A DNA stretch of 64,000 nt from Bacillus atrophaeus (GCF_001584335.1 NZ_LSBB01000018.1:186001-250000); one strand, 5' to 3'. Positions 10,107-21,407 are shown, numbered from the stretch's first letter. Translations and numbers: made by a program. The notes: generated by a model not told the origin, from the sequence alone.

Positions 10107-10144
10107 TTGACATTTTTCTAATGGTTTGTTACTTTTGATATACA
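10107..10144 (+). promoter_or_regulatory. Promoter region of the hrcA-dnaK operon
   Basis: A perfect TTGACA (10107-10112) starts one base after the hemW stop, and TATACA (10139-10144) abuts the CIRCE element. The two are 26 bases apart, so they cannot be a simple pair. A SigA promoter is known here in B. subtilis, but I cannot fix its -10 and -35 from this sequence. Confidence 0.5.
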
Positions 10145-10145
10145 A

Positions 10146-10172
10146 TTAGCACTCGTTCATTGAGAGTGCTAA
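10146..10172 (+). promoter_or_regulatory. CIRCE operator (HrcA binding site)
   Basis: TTAGCACTC (10146-10154), 9 bases, then GAGTGCTAA (10164-10172): a perfect match to the CIRCE consensus. HrcA binds it and represses the operon until unfolded protein occupies GroEL. It lies 14 bases before the hrcA start, within the transcript leader. Confidence 0.97.
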
Positions 10173-10186
10173 CAGAGGTGATGATG

Positions 10187-11218
10187 ATGTTAACCAATCG
10201 TCAGCTGCTGATCCTGCAGGTTATTATTAATGATTTTATCCAATCTGCACAGCCTGTAGGATCAAGAACTCTTTCGAAAAAAGATGAAATCACATTTAGC
10301 TCCGCAACAATCAGAAACGAGATGGCTGACTTGGAGGAACTGGGTTTTATCGAAAAAACTCATTCTTCCTCAGGGCGTGTTCCGTCAGAAAAAGGGTATC
10401 GGTATTATGTTGATCATTTACTGTCACCTGTCAAACTGACAAAGACAGACCTAAGCTTAATCCACTCGATTTTTAAAGAGAAAATTTTCGAGCTGGAGAA
10501 AACCGTTCAAAAATCGGCGCAAATTCTATCCGAGCTCACGAACTATACATCCATCGTACTCGGGCCAAAGCTGAGCGAGAATTATCTTAAACAGATTCAA
10601 ATCGTTCCGATCCAGCCTGACAAGGCTGTAGCGATCCTTGTCACAAACACCGGGCATGTGGAAAACAAAACGATTAATTTCCCTGCCAAAATGGATCTGT
10701 CTGATATTGAAAAGCTGGTCAATATATTGAACGACCGATTAACCGGCGTTCCGATGGATGAGCTGAACGAGCGTATTTTTAAAGAAGTTGTCATGTATCT
10801 CAGACAGCATATCACCAATTATGACAATATACTTGATGCGCTGCGTTCTACATTTCATTCCACAAGCCACGTCGAAAAGTTGTTTTTCGGCGGCAAGATT
10901 AACATGCTGAACCAGCCGGAGTTTCATGACATTGCCAGAGTCAGATCGCTGCTTTCTTTAATTGAAAAAGAGCAGGACGTCTTGAGGCTGTTTCAATCAG
11001 CTGAAACAGGCATTTCCATTAAAATCGGGAAAGAAAACGATTATGAAGAGATGGAAAATTGCAGCCTGATTACTGCAACCTATACTGTAGATACAAAGCA
11101 AATAGGATCAATCGCAATCATCGGCCCGACCCGCATGGACTATTCCCGGGTTGTCAGCCTGCTGCAGCATGTGACTTCAGACTTGTCAAAAGCATTAACA
11201 ACTTTGTATGATGAATAA
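10187..11218 (+). CDS. hrcA: Heat-inducible transcription repressor HrcA
   Basis: HrcA represses class I heat-shock genes (groESL and the dnaK operon) through CIRCE; GroEL keeps it active. It has 343 residues from the ATG at 10187, behind AGAGGTGATGATG. Starts up to nine codons upstream are rejected because they fall inside CIRCE. The N-terminal winged helix ([20 protein letters not shown], then [17 protein letters not shown]) is followed by the GAF-like and dimerisation regions, with [15 protein letters not shown] intact. It is the first gene of the heptacistronic operon and autoregulates. Confidence 0.98.
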   Translation: MLTNRQLLILQVIINDFIQSAQPVGSRTLSKKDEITFSSATIRNEMADLEELGFIEKTHSSSGRVPSEKGYRYYVDHLLSPVKLTKTDLSLIHSIFKEKIFELEKTVQKSAQILSELTNYTSIVLGPKLSENYLKQIQIVPIQPDKAVAILVTNTGHVENKTINFPAKMDLSDIEKLVNILNDRLTGVPMDELNERIFKEVVMYLRQHITNYDNILDALRSTFHSTSHVEKLFFGGKINMLNQPEFHDIARVRSLLSLIEKEQDVLRLFQSAETGISIKIGKENDYEEMENCSLITATYTVDTKQIGSIAIIGPTRMDYSRVVSLLQHVTSDLSKALTTLYDE

Positions 11219-11240
11219 GGGAATTTTGGCAAATTTTATC

Positions 11241-11266
11241 GAAGGGTGTATATAACCCTTCTCCTT
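11241..11266 (+). other. Stem-loop between hrcA and grpE (probable mRNA processing site)
   Basis: GAAGGGT (11241-11247) and ACCCTTC (11255-11261) form a 7-bp stem with a 7-base loop, with no proper T run. In B. subtilis the operon mRNA is cleaved between hrcA and grpE, which lowers hrcA mRNA stability relative to the chaperone part. The hairpin fits that role. Confidence 0.6.
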
Positions 11267-11290
11267 TACACTTTGAGGGAGGTGAACACA

Positions 11291-11854
11291 ATGTCAGAAG
11301 AAAAACAAACCACAGAACAAAATGAAGCAGAAGAACAAGAAGTGATGGAAGAACAAGCCGCAGCAGAAGAGCAGCAAGAAGAAACAAACGAAGGCGAACT
11401 TCTTCAAAATCAAATTAACGAACTGCAAGGTTTGCTGGATGAAAAGGAAAATAAAATTTTGCGTGTTCAAGCAGACTTTGAAAATTATAAACGACGCAGC
11501 CGTTTAGAAATGGAAGCGTCCCAGAAGTACCGTTCTCAAAACATCGTGACTGATTTGCTGCCGGCTCTTGACAGCTTTGAAAGAGCGCTTCAGGTTGAAG
11601 CCGACAATGAACAGACGAAAAGTTTGCTCCAAGGAATGGAAATGGTCCACCGCCAGCTTTTAGACGCGCTGAAAAACGAAGGCGTGGAAGCAATCGAAGC
11701 TGTCGGACAAGAGTTTGACCCGAACCTTCACCAGGCCGTTATGCAGGTTGAAGATGAAAACTACGGCTCAAACATCGTTGTAGAAGAAATGCAAAAAGGC
11801 TACAAGCTGAAGGATCGCGTTATCCGTCCTTCCATGGTAAAAGTAAATCAATAA
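11291..11854 (+). CDS. grpE: GrpE, nucleotide exchange factor of DnaK
   Basis: GrpE releases ADP from DnaK and resets the chaperone cycle. It has 187 residues from the ATG at 11291 behind GAGGGAGGTG; an upstream in-frame start at 11246 lies inside the stem-loop and is rejected. The N-terminal 50 residues are nearly all Glu/Gln and disordered, followed by a long coiled coil ([20 protein letters not shown]) and the C-terminal beta domain with [18 protein letters not shown]. Standard for the family. Confidence 0.97.
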   Translation: MSEEKQTTEQNEAEEQEVMEEQAAAEEQQEETNEGELLQNQINELQGLLDEKENKILRVQADFENYKRRSRLEMEASQKYRSQNIVTDLLPALDSFERALQVEADNEQTKSLLQGMEMVHRQLLDALKNEGVEAIEAVGQEFDPNLHQAVMQVEDENYGSNIVVEEMQKGYKLKDRVIRPSMVKVNQ

Positions 11855-11862
11855 TTACATAG

Positions 11863-13707
<1,845 letters not shown>

Positions 13708-13781
13708 GTTTTTTTCGGAAGCCCGTCCATCCGGCGGGCATCCAAAAGAACTGCTTTTCACAAACTGATTCAATGGTTAGA

Positions 13782-13819
13782 AAGTCAAAGTCAGGCATCT
13801 CTTGGCTTTGACTTTTTTT
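13782..13819 (+). terminator. Terminator between dnaK and dnaJ
   Basis: AAGTCAAAG (13782-13790) pairs with CTTTGACTT (13806-13814) and runs into seven T and C. A weaker hairpin GCCCG/CGGGC lies at about 13721-13739. Partial termination here would lower dnaJ relative to dnaK. Confidence 0.75.
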
Positions 13820-13839
13820 CTTGCCCGGGATAAAAGGAA

Positions 13840-13869
13840 TTGAAAAAACACAATTCAAAGTGATACAAT
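13840..13869 (+). promoter_or_regulatory. Internal SigA-type promoter before dnaJ
   Basis: TTGAAA (13840-13845), 18 bases, TACAAT (13864-13869). An internal vegetative promoter ahead of dnaJ is described for the B. subtilis dnaK operon, and this element sits just after the dnaK terminator. Confidence 0.7.
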
Positions 13870-13904
13870 CTAATTTATGTGAGAAAATCGGGAGAGTGAA
13901 CGAG

Positions 13905-15035
13905 ATGAGTAAGCGTGATTACTATGAAGTGCTGGGAGTAAGTAAGAGCGCTTCAAAGGATGAAATCAAAAAGGCCTATCGAAAGCTTTCTAAAAAGTAT
14001 CATCCTGATATTAATAAAGAAGCAGGATCAGATGAAAAGTTCAAAGAGGTTAAAGAAGCGTATGAAGCGCTGTCTGATGACCAGAAACGCGCGCAATACG
14101 ACCAATTTGGGCATACTGACCCTAACCATGGCTTTGGCGGCGGCGGTTTTGGCGGCGGCGGAGATTTCGGAGGCTTTGGCTTCGACGATATTTTCTCCAG
14201 TATTTTCGGCGGCGGAACGAGACGGAGAGACCCGAATGCACCGCGTCAGGGAGCGGATTTACAGTATACAATGACATTGTCATTTGAAGATGCGGTCTTT
14301 GGAAAAGAAACAATCATTGAGATCCCGCGCGAGGAAACTTGTGAAACGTGTAAAGGGTCAGGCGCAAAGCCGGGCACGAAGCCTGACACATGTTCACAGT
14401 GCGGCGGCTCCGGCCAATTAAATGTTGAGCAGAATACGCCGTTTGGAAAAGTTGTAAACAGACGAGTCTGCCATCATTGTGAAGGCACGGGAAAAATCAT
14501 TAAGCATAAATGTGCGGACTGCGGCGGCGGCGGAAAAGTCAAAAAACGCAAGAAAATTAACATTACAATTCCGGCGGGTGTTGACGACGGCCAGCAGCTT
14601 CGGGTGCCGGGTCAAGGTGAACCGGGTGTAAACGGTGGACCGGCGGGAGATTTATTTGTCGTATTCCATGTGCGCGCGCATGAATTTTTCGAGCGTGACG
14701 GAGACGATATTTACTGCGAAATGCCATTAACTTTCGCGCAAGTCGCTCTTGGAGATGAAGTGGAAGTGCCGACGCTTCACGGGAAAGTGAAGTTGAAAAT
14801 CCCGGCAGGAACACAAACCGGAACGAAATTCAGACTAAGAGGCAAAGGCGTACAAAATGTCAGAGGCTACGGTCAAGGCGACCAGCATATCGTCGTGCGT
14901 GTCGTGACACCGACCAATTTGACAGATAAACAAAAAGAGATTATCCGCGATTTTGCAGAAGTCAGCGGAAATCTGCCTGATGAGCAAGAAATGAGTTTTT
15001 TTGATAAAGTAAAGCGCGCATTTAAAGGCGAGTAA
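13905..15035 (+). CDS. dnaJ: Chaperone DnaJ (Hsp40)
   Basis: DnaJ stimulates DnaK ATPase and delivers substrate. It has 376 residues from the ATG at 13905 ([18 protein letters not shown]). The J domain holds HPD near residue 34, then a Gly/Phe-rich linker (about 75-115), four zinc-binding CxxCxGxG units ([32 protein letters not shown]) and C-terminal substrate domains. The frame is open 84 bases upstream, but that part contains the promoter, so the downstream start is used. Confidence 0.98.
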   Translation: MSKRDYYEVLGVSKSASKDEIKKAYRKLSKKYHPDINKEAGSDEKFKEVKEAYEALSDDQKRAQYDQFGHTDPNHGFGGGGFGGGGDFGGFGFDDIFSSIFGGGTRRRDPNAPRQGADLQYTMTLSFEDAVFGKETIIEIPREETCETCKGSGAKPGTKPDTCSQCGGSGQLNVEQNTPFGKVVNRRVCHHCEGTGKIIKHKCADCGGGGKVKKRKKINITIPAGVDDGQQLRVPGQGEPGVNGGPAGDLFVVFHVRAHEFFERDGDDIYCEMPLTFAQVALGDEVEVPTLHGKVKLKIPAGTQTGTKFRLRGKGVQNVRGYGQGDQHIVVRVVTPTNLTDKQKEIIRDFAEVSGNLPDEQEMSFFDKVKRAFKGE

Positions 15036-15059
15036 GATTGAATAGAGGAGTTGGTAGTT

Positions 15060-15995
15060 TTGAAATGGTCCGAAATCAGCATTCACACAACACATGAAGC
15101 GGTCGAACCTGTCTCAAATATATTGCATGAAGCTGGTGCAAGTGGAGTTGTGATAGAGGACCCGCTTGATTTAATCAAGGAACGTGAGAATGTGTACGGG
15201 GAAATCTACCAGCTCGACCCCAATGATTATCCCGACGAGGGTGTCATTGTTAAAGCATATTTGCCGATTAACAGCTTTCTTGGTGAAACCGTAGATGGAA
15301 TCAAAGAAACGATTAACAACCTGCTGATTTATAATATTGATCTGGGCAGAAACACAATTACCATTTCCGAAGTGAATGAAGAGGAATGGGCGACAGCCTG
15401 GAAAAAGTATTATCATCCTGTGAAAATATCTGAAAAGTTCACAATTGTACCGACGTGGGAGGAATATACACCGGTCCATACAGATGAGCTGATAATTGAA
15501 ATGGACCCCGGAATGGCTTTTGGAACGGGGACACATCCGACGACCGTGCTTTGCATTCAGGCGCTCGAACGATTTGTGAAAAAAGGCGACCGTGTTATTG
15601 ATGTAGGCACAGGGTCGGGGATTTTAAGTATTGGCGCTGCGATGCTTGGCGCTGAATCAGTGCATGCCTATGATCTCGATCCGGTGGCTGTTGAAAGCGC
15701 AAGGCTGAATCTTAAGTTGAATAAAGTCAGCGGGACGGCTGAAGTGAAGCAAAATAATTTGTTGGACGGAATTACAGGGGAGCATGATGTCATCGTCGCC
15801 AATATTTTGGCGGAGGTAATTCTCCGCTTTACTTCTGAAGCTTACGACCTTCTGAAAAACGGCGGACATTTCATCACATCGGGTATTATCGGCCAAAAAA
15901 AGCAGGAAGTAAAAGATGCTTTAGAAAAAGCGGGATTTACAATCGTAGAAATTCTGTCAATGGAAGATTGGGTCAGCATTATTGCGAAAAAATAA
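15060..15995 (+). CDS. prmA: Ribosomal protein L11 methyltransferase
   Basis: PrmA trimethylates ribosomal protein L11 using S-adenosylmethionine. It has 311 residues from a TTG at 15060, [20 protein letters not shown], with GAGGAG at 15045-15050. The SAM-binding motif [20 protein letters not shown] lies near residue 180, preceded by [13 protein letters not shown] and followed by NNLLDG and VANILAEVI, all typical. It belongs to the 3' half of the dnaK operon, 24 bases after dnaJ. Confidence 0.95.
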   Translation: MKWSEISIHTTHEAVEPVSNILHEAGASGVVIEDPLDLIKERENVYGEIYQLDPNDYPDEGVIVKAYLPINSFLGETVDGIKETINNLLIYNIDLGRNTITISEVNEEEWATAWKKYYHPVKISEKFTIVPTWEEYTPVHTDELIIEMDPGMAFGTGTHPTTVLCIQALERFVKKGDRVIDVGTGSGILSIGAAMLGAESVHAYDLDPVAVESARLNLKLNKVSGTAEVKQNNLLDGITGEHDVIVANILAEVILRFTSEAYDLLKNGGHFITSGIIGQKKQEVKDALEKAGFTIVEILSMEDWVSIIAKK

Positions 15996-16017
15996 GAGTT
16001 AGTAGGTGTCACAACGT

Positions 16018-16788
16018 ATGCAACGATATTTTATCGAGCTCACAAAACAGCAAATGGAAGCAGGCCCGGCGTTCATGATAACCGGTGAAGACGTTCATCA
16101 TATCACCAATGTGATGAGAATGAGTGCCGGGGACGAGATCATTTGCTGCTCTTTGGACGGCCATGAAGCGAAATGTGAACTGCAATCTGTTTCAAAGGAA
16201 AAGGTTGCCTGTCTTGTGTCGGAGTGGACGGGGGCAAACAGGGAGCTTCCAATAAAGGTCCATATCGCCAGCGGCCTCCCGAAAGGGGATAAGCTCGAGT
16301 GGATTATACAAAAAGGAACAGAGCTGGGTTCAAGTATGTTTCTTCCTTTTCAAGCTGCCCGCTCCGTTGTGAAACTTGATGACAAAAAGGCAAAAAAGAA
16401 GCGGGAAAGATGGACGAAAATCGCAAAGGAAGCGGCAGAGCAATCCTATCGCAATGAAATTCCGGATGTCGCTCCCGTTCATACCTTTCAGCAGCTGCTA
16501 AGTAAGGTGCAGGACTTCGATAAATGTGTCGTTGCATACGAGGAGTCATCAAAGCAAGGAGAAACAAGCGCCCTCACTTCAGTCTTAAGCAGCCTGCCGG
16601 ATCAATCATCGCTATTGATCATATTCGGACCTGAAGGCGGTTTAACTGAATCAGAGGTGGAACAGCTCAAAGGAAAAGGCGCGGTTCCGTGCGGACTCGG
16701 CCCGAGGATATTAAGAACAGAGACTGCCCCGCTTTACGCTTTAGGCGCGGTGTCCTATCATACAGAGTTATTAAGAGGTGAACAATAA
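16018..16788 (+). CDS. rsmE: 16S rRNA m3U1498 methyltransferase
   Basis: It has 256 residues from the ATG at 16018, MQRYFIELTKQQMEAGPAFM. AGGTG at 16004-16008 is 9 bases before that ATG, while the GTG at 16006 would overlap it. RsmE methylates U1498 of 16S rRNA and has the trefoil-knotted SPOUT fold; visible signatures are GDKLEWIIQKGTELG, AAEQSYRNEIP and the SAM-binding FGPEGGLTESEVE with GLGPRILRTETAPLYAL. Its TAA overlaps the next ATG by one base, indicating translational coupling. Confidence 0.95.
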   Translation: MQRYFIELTKQQMEAGPAFMITGEDVHHITNVMRMSAGDEIICCSLDGHEAKCELQSVSKEKVACLVSEWTGANRELPIKVHIASGLPKGDKLEWIIQKGTELGSSMFLPFQAARSVVKLDDKKAKKKRERWTKIAKEAAEQSYRNEIPDVAPVHTFQQLLSKVQDFDKCVVAYEESSKQGETSALTSVLSSLPDQSSLLIIFGPEGGLTESEVEQLKGKGAVPCGLGPRILRTETAPLYALGAVSYHTELLRGEQ

Positions 16789-18143
16789 TGGCAACTGTTG
16801 CGTTCCATACGCTTGGCTGTAAAGTCAACCATTATGAAACAGAAGCTATCTGGCAGCTCTTTAAAGAAGCCGGATACGAAAGAAAAGAGTTTGAACAAGC
16901 TGCTGACGTATATGTCATTAATACATGTACGGTAACAAATACAGGCGACAAAAAAAGCCGTCAGGTGATCAGACGCGCCATTCGTCATAATCCGGACGGC
17001 GTGATCTGTGTTACAGGATGCTATGCGCAGACCTCACCGGCAGAAATTATGGCCATTCCCGGAGTCGATATCGTGGTTGGAACGCAGGACCGTGAAAAAA
17101 TGCTCGGCTATATTGAGCAGTACCGGCAAGAACGCCAGCCGATCAATGGAGTCGGCAACATCATGAAAGCAAGAGTCTTCGAAGAGCTGGATGTACCAGC
17201 TTTCACTGACCGGACAAGAGCTTCATTGAAAATTCAGGAGGGGTGCAATAATTTCTGCACATTCTGTATCATTCCTTGGGCACGCGGCCTTCTGCGCTCT
17301 CGTGATCCTGAGGAAGTCATCAAGCAGGCTCAGCAGCTTGTGGACGCGGGATACAAAGAGATTGTCCTTACCGGTATTCATACTGGCGGATACGGAGAGG
17401 ATATGAAAGATTATAATTTCGCTAAGCTCTTAAGAGAACTGGATGCCCGCGTTGACGGGTTAAAACGAATCAGAATTTCTTCCATTGAAGCAAGCCAAAT
17501 TACAGATGAAGTCATTGAAGTGCTGGACCGCTCTGATAAGATTGTCCGTCATTTGCACATTCCGATTCAATCAGGGTCCAATACTGTATTAAAACGGATG
17601 AGACGGAAATATACGATGGAATTTTTCGCTGACCGTTTAAATAAATTGAAAAAAGCACTTCCAGGCCTGGCTGTCACTTCCGATGTCATCGTCGGTTTCC
17701 CGGGTGAAACAGAAGAAGAGTTCATGGAAACGTATGACTTCATTAAAGAAAACAGATTCTCAGAATTGCACGTTTTCCCATACAGCAAACGGACCGGAAC
17801 TCCTGCTGCAAGAATGGAAGACCAAGTGGATGAAAACGTGAAAAACGAACGTGTTCATCAGCTTATCGCGCTTTCAGACCAGCTTGCAAAGGAATATGCT
17901 TCTGATTACGAAGGCGAAGTTCTTGAAATTATTCCTGAGGAAGCCTATAAAGAAACAAACGAAAGCAATTTGTTTGTAGGCTACACAGATAACTATATGA
18001 AGGTTGTCTTTAAGGGGACGGAAGACTTGATCGGAAAGCTTGTCAAAGTCAAAATTGAAAAAGCGGGATATCCTTACAACGAAGGGCAGTTTGTCCGCGT
18101 CATTGAGGAAGAAACGACTGATCACATTCGTTTGTCATCTTAA
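16788..18143 (+). CDS. mtaB: tRNA t6A37 methylthiotransferase MtaB
   Basis: MtaB converts t6A37 to ms2t6A37 in ANN-decoding tRNAs. It has 451 residues. The N-terminal UPF0004 domain begins VAFHTLGCKVNHYETEAIWQ with cluster cysteines in GCK, NTCTVT and TGCYAQ. The radical SAM motif is CNNFCTFCIIPWARG (about residue 153), and a TRAM-like RNA-binding domain forms the C terminus. It is the last gene of the dnaK operon and ends in a strong terminator. Confidence 0.96.
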   Translation: MATVAFHTLGCKVNHYETEAIWQLFKEAGYERKEFEQAADVYVINTCTVTNTGDKKSRQVIRRAIRHNPDGVICVTGCYAQTSPAEIMAIPGVDIVVGTQDREKMLGYIEQYRQERQPINGVGNIMKARVFEELDVPAFTDRTRASLKIQEGCNNFCTFCIIPWARGLLRSRDPEEVIKQAQQLVDAGYKEIVLTGIHTGGYGEDMKDYNFAKLLRELDARVDGLKRIRISSIEASQITDEVIEVLDRSDKIVRHLHIPIQSGSNTVLKRMRRKYTMEFFADRLNKLKKALPGLAVTSDVIVGFPGETEEEFMETYDFIKENRFSELHVFPYSKRTGTPAARMEDQVDENVKNERVHQLIALSDQLAKEYASDYEGEVLEIIPEEAYKETNESNLFVGYTDNYMKVVFKGTEDLIGKLVKVKIEKAGYPYNEGQFVRVIEEETTDHIRLSS

Positions 18144-18148
18144 TATGG

Positions 18149-18180
18149 AAAACCGGCGCATTCAGTGTGCCGGTTTTTTT
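18149..18180 (+). terminator. Terminator of the hrcA-dnaK operon
   Basis: AAAACCGGCGCA (18149-18160) pairs with TGTGCCGGTTTT (18166-18177) with one wobble, followed by T. Confidence 0.9.
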
Positions 18181-18196
18181 AATTTTGCATAAGGGT

Positions 18197-19123
18197 TCAA
18201 TTCTTTGCGGGAATCAGCATGTTGATAAAGCGATAAAATACATTCGCGAGCGGTAAAAATAAAAGAGCCGTCACAACATTAAACAAGAGGCTGAAGTGGG
18301 CAATCTGCTGAGCCGGTTCAGGAGAAAGCTGTGCAACATAACCGGTGATTCCGGGAAGTATGGGAAAAACAATCATAACGCCAAGAACATTAAACAAAAC
18401 GTGAGCATAGGCTGTTTGTTTCGCGGCATACCCGCCAGACACTGCGGCCATAACAGCCGTAATGCACGTCCCGATATTTGAGCCCAGCACAACGCTCATG
18501 GCCTGTTCGAGCCCGATCACCCCTTCATTCATAAAACTCATTAAAATCCCGACACAGACAGAGCTGGAATGAATAATCGCCGTTAATATCATGCCGATCA
18601 AGAGGGCAGACCAGCTCGAATCGTGAAGATGCTGAAGCACGCCCGCTCCTGCTTTAAGCTGAGTGAGCGGAACGGCAAGCCGGCTGAATCCGCTGATGCA
18701 AAAAAAGATGATCCCAAGTCCGAGAAAGCTGGTCCCGATTTGCTTCAAAGGGTATTTCCTAGTGACGGTGAACAGTAAACCGCAAATCAAAAGGACCCAA
18801 ATAAAAACATCCATTTTCACAGCGAGAAATTCAGTTGTAAATGTGGAGCCGATGTTTGTTCCGAGAATCATCGGGATCGTCCGTTTAAATGGCAGCACAC
18901 CGGCACTCACAAAACCGATTACAATGACCATGAAGGCTGAGCTGCTTTGAAGAAACCCCGTAAAAACAATGCTGATAAGAAATGCTTTTAAAGGATGGTC
19001 AGTAAACATAAGCAGACGCTCTTCAATTTTCGAATACGTCAGCGAAATCAGCCCTTTGCGAAGCATGTTCATCCCGGCGAGAAAGAATAATATGAGTGCA
19101 GTAAAGCTAATCAGCACCAACAT
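18197..19123 (-). CDS. yqeW: Na/phosphate cotransporter family protein YqeW
   Basis: It has 308 residues and about eight membrane segments. It shows the duplicated Na/Pi cotransporter (NptA/PhoU-less type II) signature: QSSSAFMVIV with GTNIGSTFTTE in the first half and HSSSVCVGIL with GSNIGTCITAV in the second. It probably moves phosphate or another anion with sodium; substrate and direction are not known. It is transcribed opposite to its neighbours. AAAGGAG stands about 13 bases before the ATG, rather far. A TATAAT at about 19151-19156 on the minus strand lacks a clear -35. Confidence 0.88.
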   Translation of the reverse strand: MLVLISFTALILFFLAGMNMLRKGLISLTYSKIEERLLMFTDHPLKAFLISIVFTGFLQSSSAFMVIVIGFVSAGVLPFKRTIPMILGTNIGSTFTTEFLAVKMDVFIWVLLICGLLFTVTRKYPLKQIGTSFLGLGIIFFCISGFSRLAVPLTQLKAGAGVLQHLHDSSWSALLIGMILTAIIHSSSVCVGILMSFMNEGVIGLEQAMSVVLGSNIGTCITAVMAAVSGGYAAKQTAYAHVLFNVLGVMIVFPILPGITGYVAQLSPEPAQQIAHFSLLFNVVTALLFLPLANVFYRFINMLIPAKN

Positions 19124-19198
19124 GAGAATGCACCAACTCCTTTATACTATTATATAGACAGGCTGGGCTGCTCATGACGGAAAAGTGAATTCACTTAG

Positions 19199-19227
19199 TT
19201 GACCTGACCGAAGGCTTATATTATAAT
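19199..19227 (+). promoter_or_regulatory. SigA-type promoter of rpsU-yqeY
   Basis: TTGACC (19199-19204), 17 bases, TATAAT (19222-19227): near-consensus, as expected for a ribosomal protein gene. Confidence 0.85.
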
Positions 19228-19299
19228 GTCAAAGTACATGTTTATATGTGTATCTTTTTAAAGGTAGTCGATTGGTGTATTCGGAGGGAGGGAAAGAGA

Positions 19300-19473
19300 A
19301 TGTCAAAAACGGTCGTTAGAAAAAACGAATCGCTTGAAGATGCTCTTCGTCGCTTCAAACGCAGTGTATCAAAGACAGGTACTTTGCAAGAAGCAAGAAA
19401 GCGCGAATTTTATGAAAAACCTAGCGTAAAGCGCAAGAAAAAGTCTGAAGCTGCTAGAAAACGCAAATTCTAA
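19300..19473 (+). CDS. rpsU: 30S ribosomal protein S21
   Basis: It encodes 57 residues starting [20 protein letters not shown] and ending in [14 protein letters not shown], strongly basic and the full family length. The ATG at 19300 follows GGAGGGAGGGAAAG. A longer frame from 19246 is rejected because it covers the leader. S21 joins the 30S platform late in assembly; in B. subtilis its loss affects motility and biofilm switching. It is followed 14 bases later by yqeY. Confidence 0.97.
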
Positions 19474-19487
19474 AAGAGGGTGGATTT

Positions 19488-19934
19488 ATGAGTCTTCTTG
19501 AGCGACTTAACCAGGATATGAAGCTGTATATGAAAAGCCGTGAGAAAGACAAACTGGCTGTCGTTCGAATGGTGAAGGCTTCACTTCAAAACGAAGCAAT
19601 TAAGCTTAAGAAAGACAGTTTGACCGAGGATGAGGAACTTACTGTCCTATCTCGTGAACTTAAGCAACGTAAAGACTCCCTCCATGAATTTTCAAACGCT
19701 AATCGTTTAGATTTAGTAGATAAAGTTCAAAAAGAGCTGGACATTTTAGAAGTTTATTTACCTGAGCAGCTTACTGAAGACGAGTTGCGTACAATCGTAA
19801 ATGAAACCATTGCTGAGGTCGGTGCGAGCTCTAAAGCGGACATGGGCAAGGTAATGGGTGCTATTATGCCTAAAGTAAAAGGTAAAGCTGACGGAAGCTT
19901 AATTAACAAGCTTGTCAGCAGTCAACTGTCTTAA
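19488..19934 (+). CDS. yqeY: YqeY, GatB/YqeY-domain protein
   Basis: It has 148 residues, all in the YqeY domain, a helical tRNA-binding-like module also found at the C terminus of GatB. The start [22 protein letters not shown] follows AGAGGGTGG. The motif [15 protein letters not shown] and the ending [29 protein letters not shown] are typical. A role in tRNA-dependent amidation or tRNA handling is inferred from the domain only. Co-transcribed with rpsU. Confidence 0.92.
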   Translation: MSLLERLNQDMKLYMKSREKDKLAVVRMVKASLQNEAIKLKKDSLTEDEELTVLSRELKQRKDSLHEFSNANRLDLVDKVQKELDILEVYLPEQLTEDELRTIVNETIAEVGASSKADMGKVMGAIMPKVKGKADGSLINKLVSSQLS

Positions 19935-19943
19935 TTGACGAAG

Positions 19944-19978
19944 AAAAAGACATCTTTCCAAGAAAGATGTCTTTTTAT
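19944..19978 (+). terminator. Terminator of rpsU-yqeY
   Basis: AAAAAGACATCTTTC (19944-19958) and GAAAGATGTCTTTTT (19962-19976) form a perfect 15-bp stem with a 3-base loop ending in T. Confidence 0.93.
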
Positions 19979-19991
19979 GTACATAAAAAAA

Positions 19992-20020
19992 TGAAACCTT
20001 TGATACATTGTTTACGTATG
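19992..20020 (+). promoter_or_regulatory. Sigma-W promoter of yqeZ-floA-yqfB
   Basis: TGAAAC (19992-19997), 17 bases, CGTATG (20015-20020) match the sigma-W -35 TGAAAC and -10 CGTA. The B. subtilis operon is a known sigma-W target, part of resistance to membrane-active peptides. A perfect inverted repeat, TTGTTTAC (20008-20015) and GTAAACAA (20020-20027), overlaps the -10. Confidence 0.85.
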
Positions 20021-20066
20021 TAAACAAGATACTTATTTCAAAATAGAAAGGAGGGTGCCGTCGCCT

Positions 20067-21383
20067 TTGTTCCAAAAAAAGATTGGAATCATGGTTGCTC
20101 TTATCAGTCTATTTGTTTTATTCTTAATAGGGGTTCAGCCGACCATAAAATCGAGTAAGCAAAATGTTTGGGTGATCCCTGTTGAGAAAACGGTGGAAAA
20201 AGGCCTTGCAACATTTTTAGCACGTGCTTTTCAAGAGGCAGAAGACAATCACGCCAAGCATATTATCCTCAACATCAATACGCCGGGCGGAGCCGTTGAG
20301 TCCGCGCTTGAAATAGCTGACACCATCAATCATGCCGATATTCCTGTTACCGCTTACGTAAATAAGCGAGCATTGTCAGCAGGCGCTTATATTGCTTTAC
20401 AAGCGGATGATTTGTATATGGCACCCGGCGGAAAAATGGGAGCAGCCGCAATCATAGATATGAATGGCAATGCGGCTGATAAAAAAGCCGAGTCGCTTTG
20501 GCTTGCCGAACTGGAAGATGCAGCCGTCAAGAACGGGCGTGATCCAAAGTACGCACGCGCGATGGCTGACGCGGACGTAGATGCGAAAGAGGTGGGTGCA
20601 CCAAAGGGGGACCTTCTGACATTAAACCCTGAAAAGGCGTCTTTTGCAGGATATTCAGAAGGGACCGCTGCAAGCCTTGACGCGCTGCTCAAATCTCTTC
20701 ATCTGAAAGATGCGGATGTTCATTATGCTGAAGCAAGCGTAGCTGAAAAGGCAGCCGGATGGCTGACCAACCCGTTTGTTGTTCCTGTTTTGTTAACAAT
20801 CGCTTGCCTTGGGCTGGTCGTGGAGCTATTCACCCCTGGTTTTGGAATCCCTGGTGCCGCAGGGCTGACGGCCTTGCTGCTGTTTTTTTACGGACATTTA
20901 GTGGCGGGGCTTGCCGGTTATGAAACAATATTGTTGTTTTTAGCAGGATTGATTTTAATCATCATGGAGATATTCCTGCCTGGAGGCATTATCGGATTAT
21001 TGGGAGCGGCGGCGGTGGTAACGAGCTTATTCATGGCTGCCGGGAGTTTTACGGTGATGGCCGTTTCTCTTTTAATCGCCATCACGGTATCTATCATAGC
21101 TTTCATTCTACTGACAAGGGTGTTGGGGAAACGTATGAAATTCTTTAAAAAGTTTATATTGAATGACTCGACGAGTACTGAGAGCGGTTATATATCAAAT
21201 GAAAACCGCACTGACCTCATCGGAAAAACTGGAGTAACCTTCACTGCTCTCAGACCGTCAGGAACAGTCATCATAGAGGATGAGCGGCTTGATGTCGTAT
21301 CTGAAGGCTCATTCACCGCAAAGGATAAAAAAGTAAAAGTGGTTAAAGTGGAAGGCTCACGCATTGTTGTGAGAGAAATATAA
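20067..21383 (+). CDS. yqeZ: YqeZ, NfeD-family membrane protein with ClpP-like domain
   Basis: It has 438 residues from a TTG at 20067; GAAAGGAGGG (20046-20055) is too close to the in-frame GTG at 20055. A signal-like segment (first 25 residues) is followed by a ClpP-class serine-protease-like domain with NINTPGGAVESALEIAD and the ALSAGAYIAL stretch, several membrane segments (about 240-355), and a C-terminal OB-fold NfeD domain (about 370-438). NfeD proteins pair with SPFH proteins such as FloA, encoded next. It may take part in membrane microdomain organisation under envelope stress. The exact start is uncertain. Confidence 0.9.
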   Translation: MFQKKIGIMVALISLFVLFLIGVQPTIKSSKQNVWVIPVEKTVEKGLATFLARAFQEAEDNHAKHIILNINTPGGAVESALEIADTINHADIPVTAYVNKRALSAGAYIALQADDLYMAPGGKMGAAAIIDMNGNAADKKAESLWLAELEDAAVKNGRDPKYARAMADADVDAKEVGAPKGDLLTLNPEKASFAGYSEGTAASLDALLKSLHLKDADVHYAEASVAEKAAGWLTNPFVVPVLLTIACLGLVVELFTPGFGIPGAAGLTALLLFFYGHLVAGLAGYETILLFLAGLILIIMEIFLPGGIIGLLGAAAVVTSLFMAAGSFTVMAVSLLIAITVSIIAFILLTRVLGKRMKFFKKFILNDSTSTESGYISNENRTDLIGKTGVTFTALRPSGTVIIEDERLDVVSEGSFTAKDKKVKVVKVEGSRIVVREI

Positions 21384-21407
21384 AAAAGGAAACCGAGGAG
21401 GAATGAC

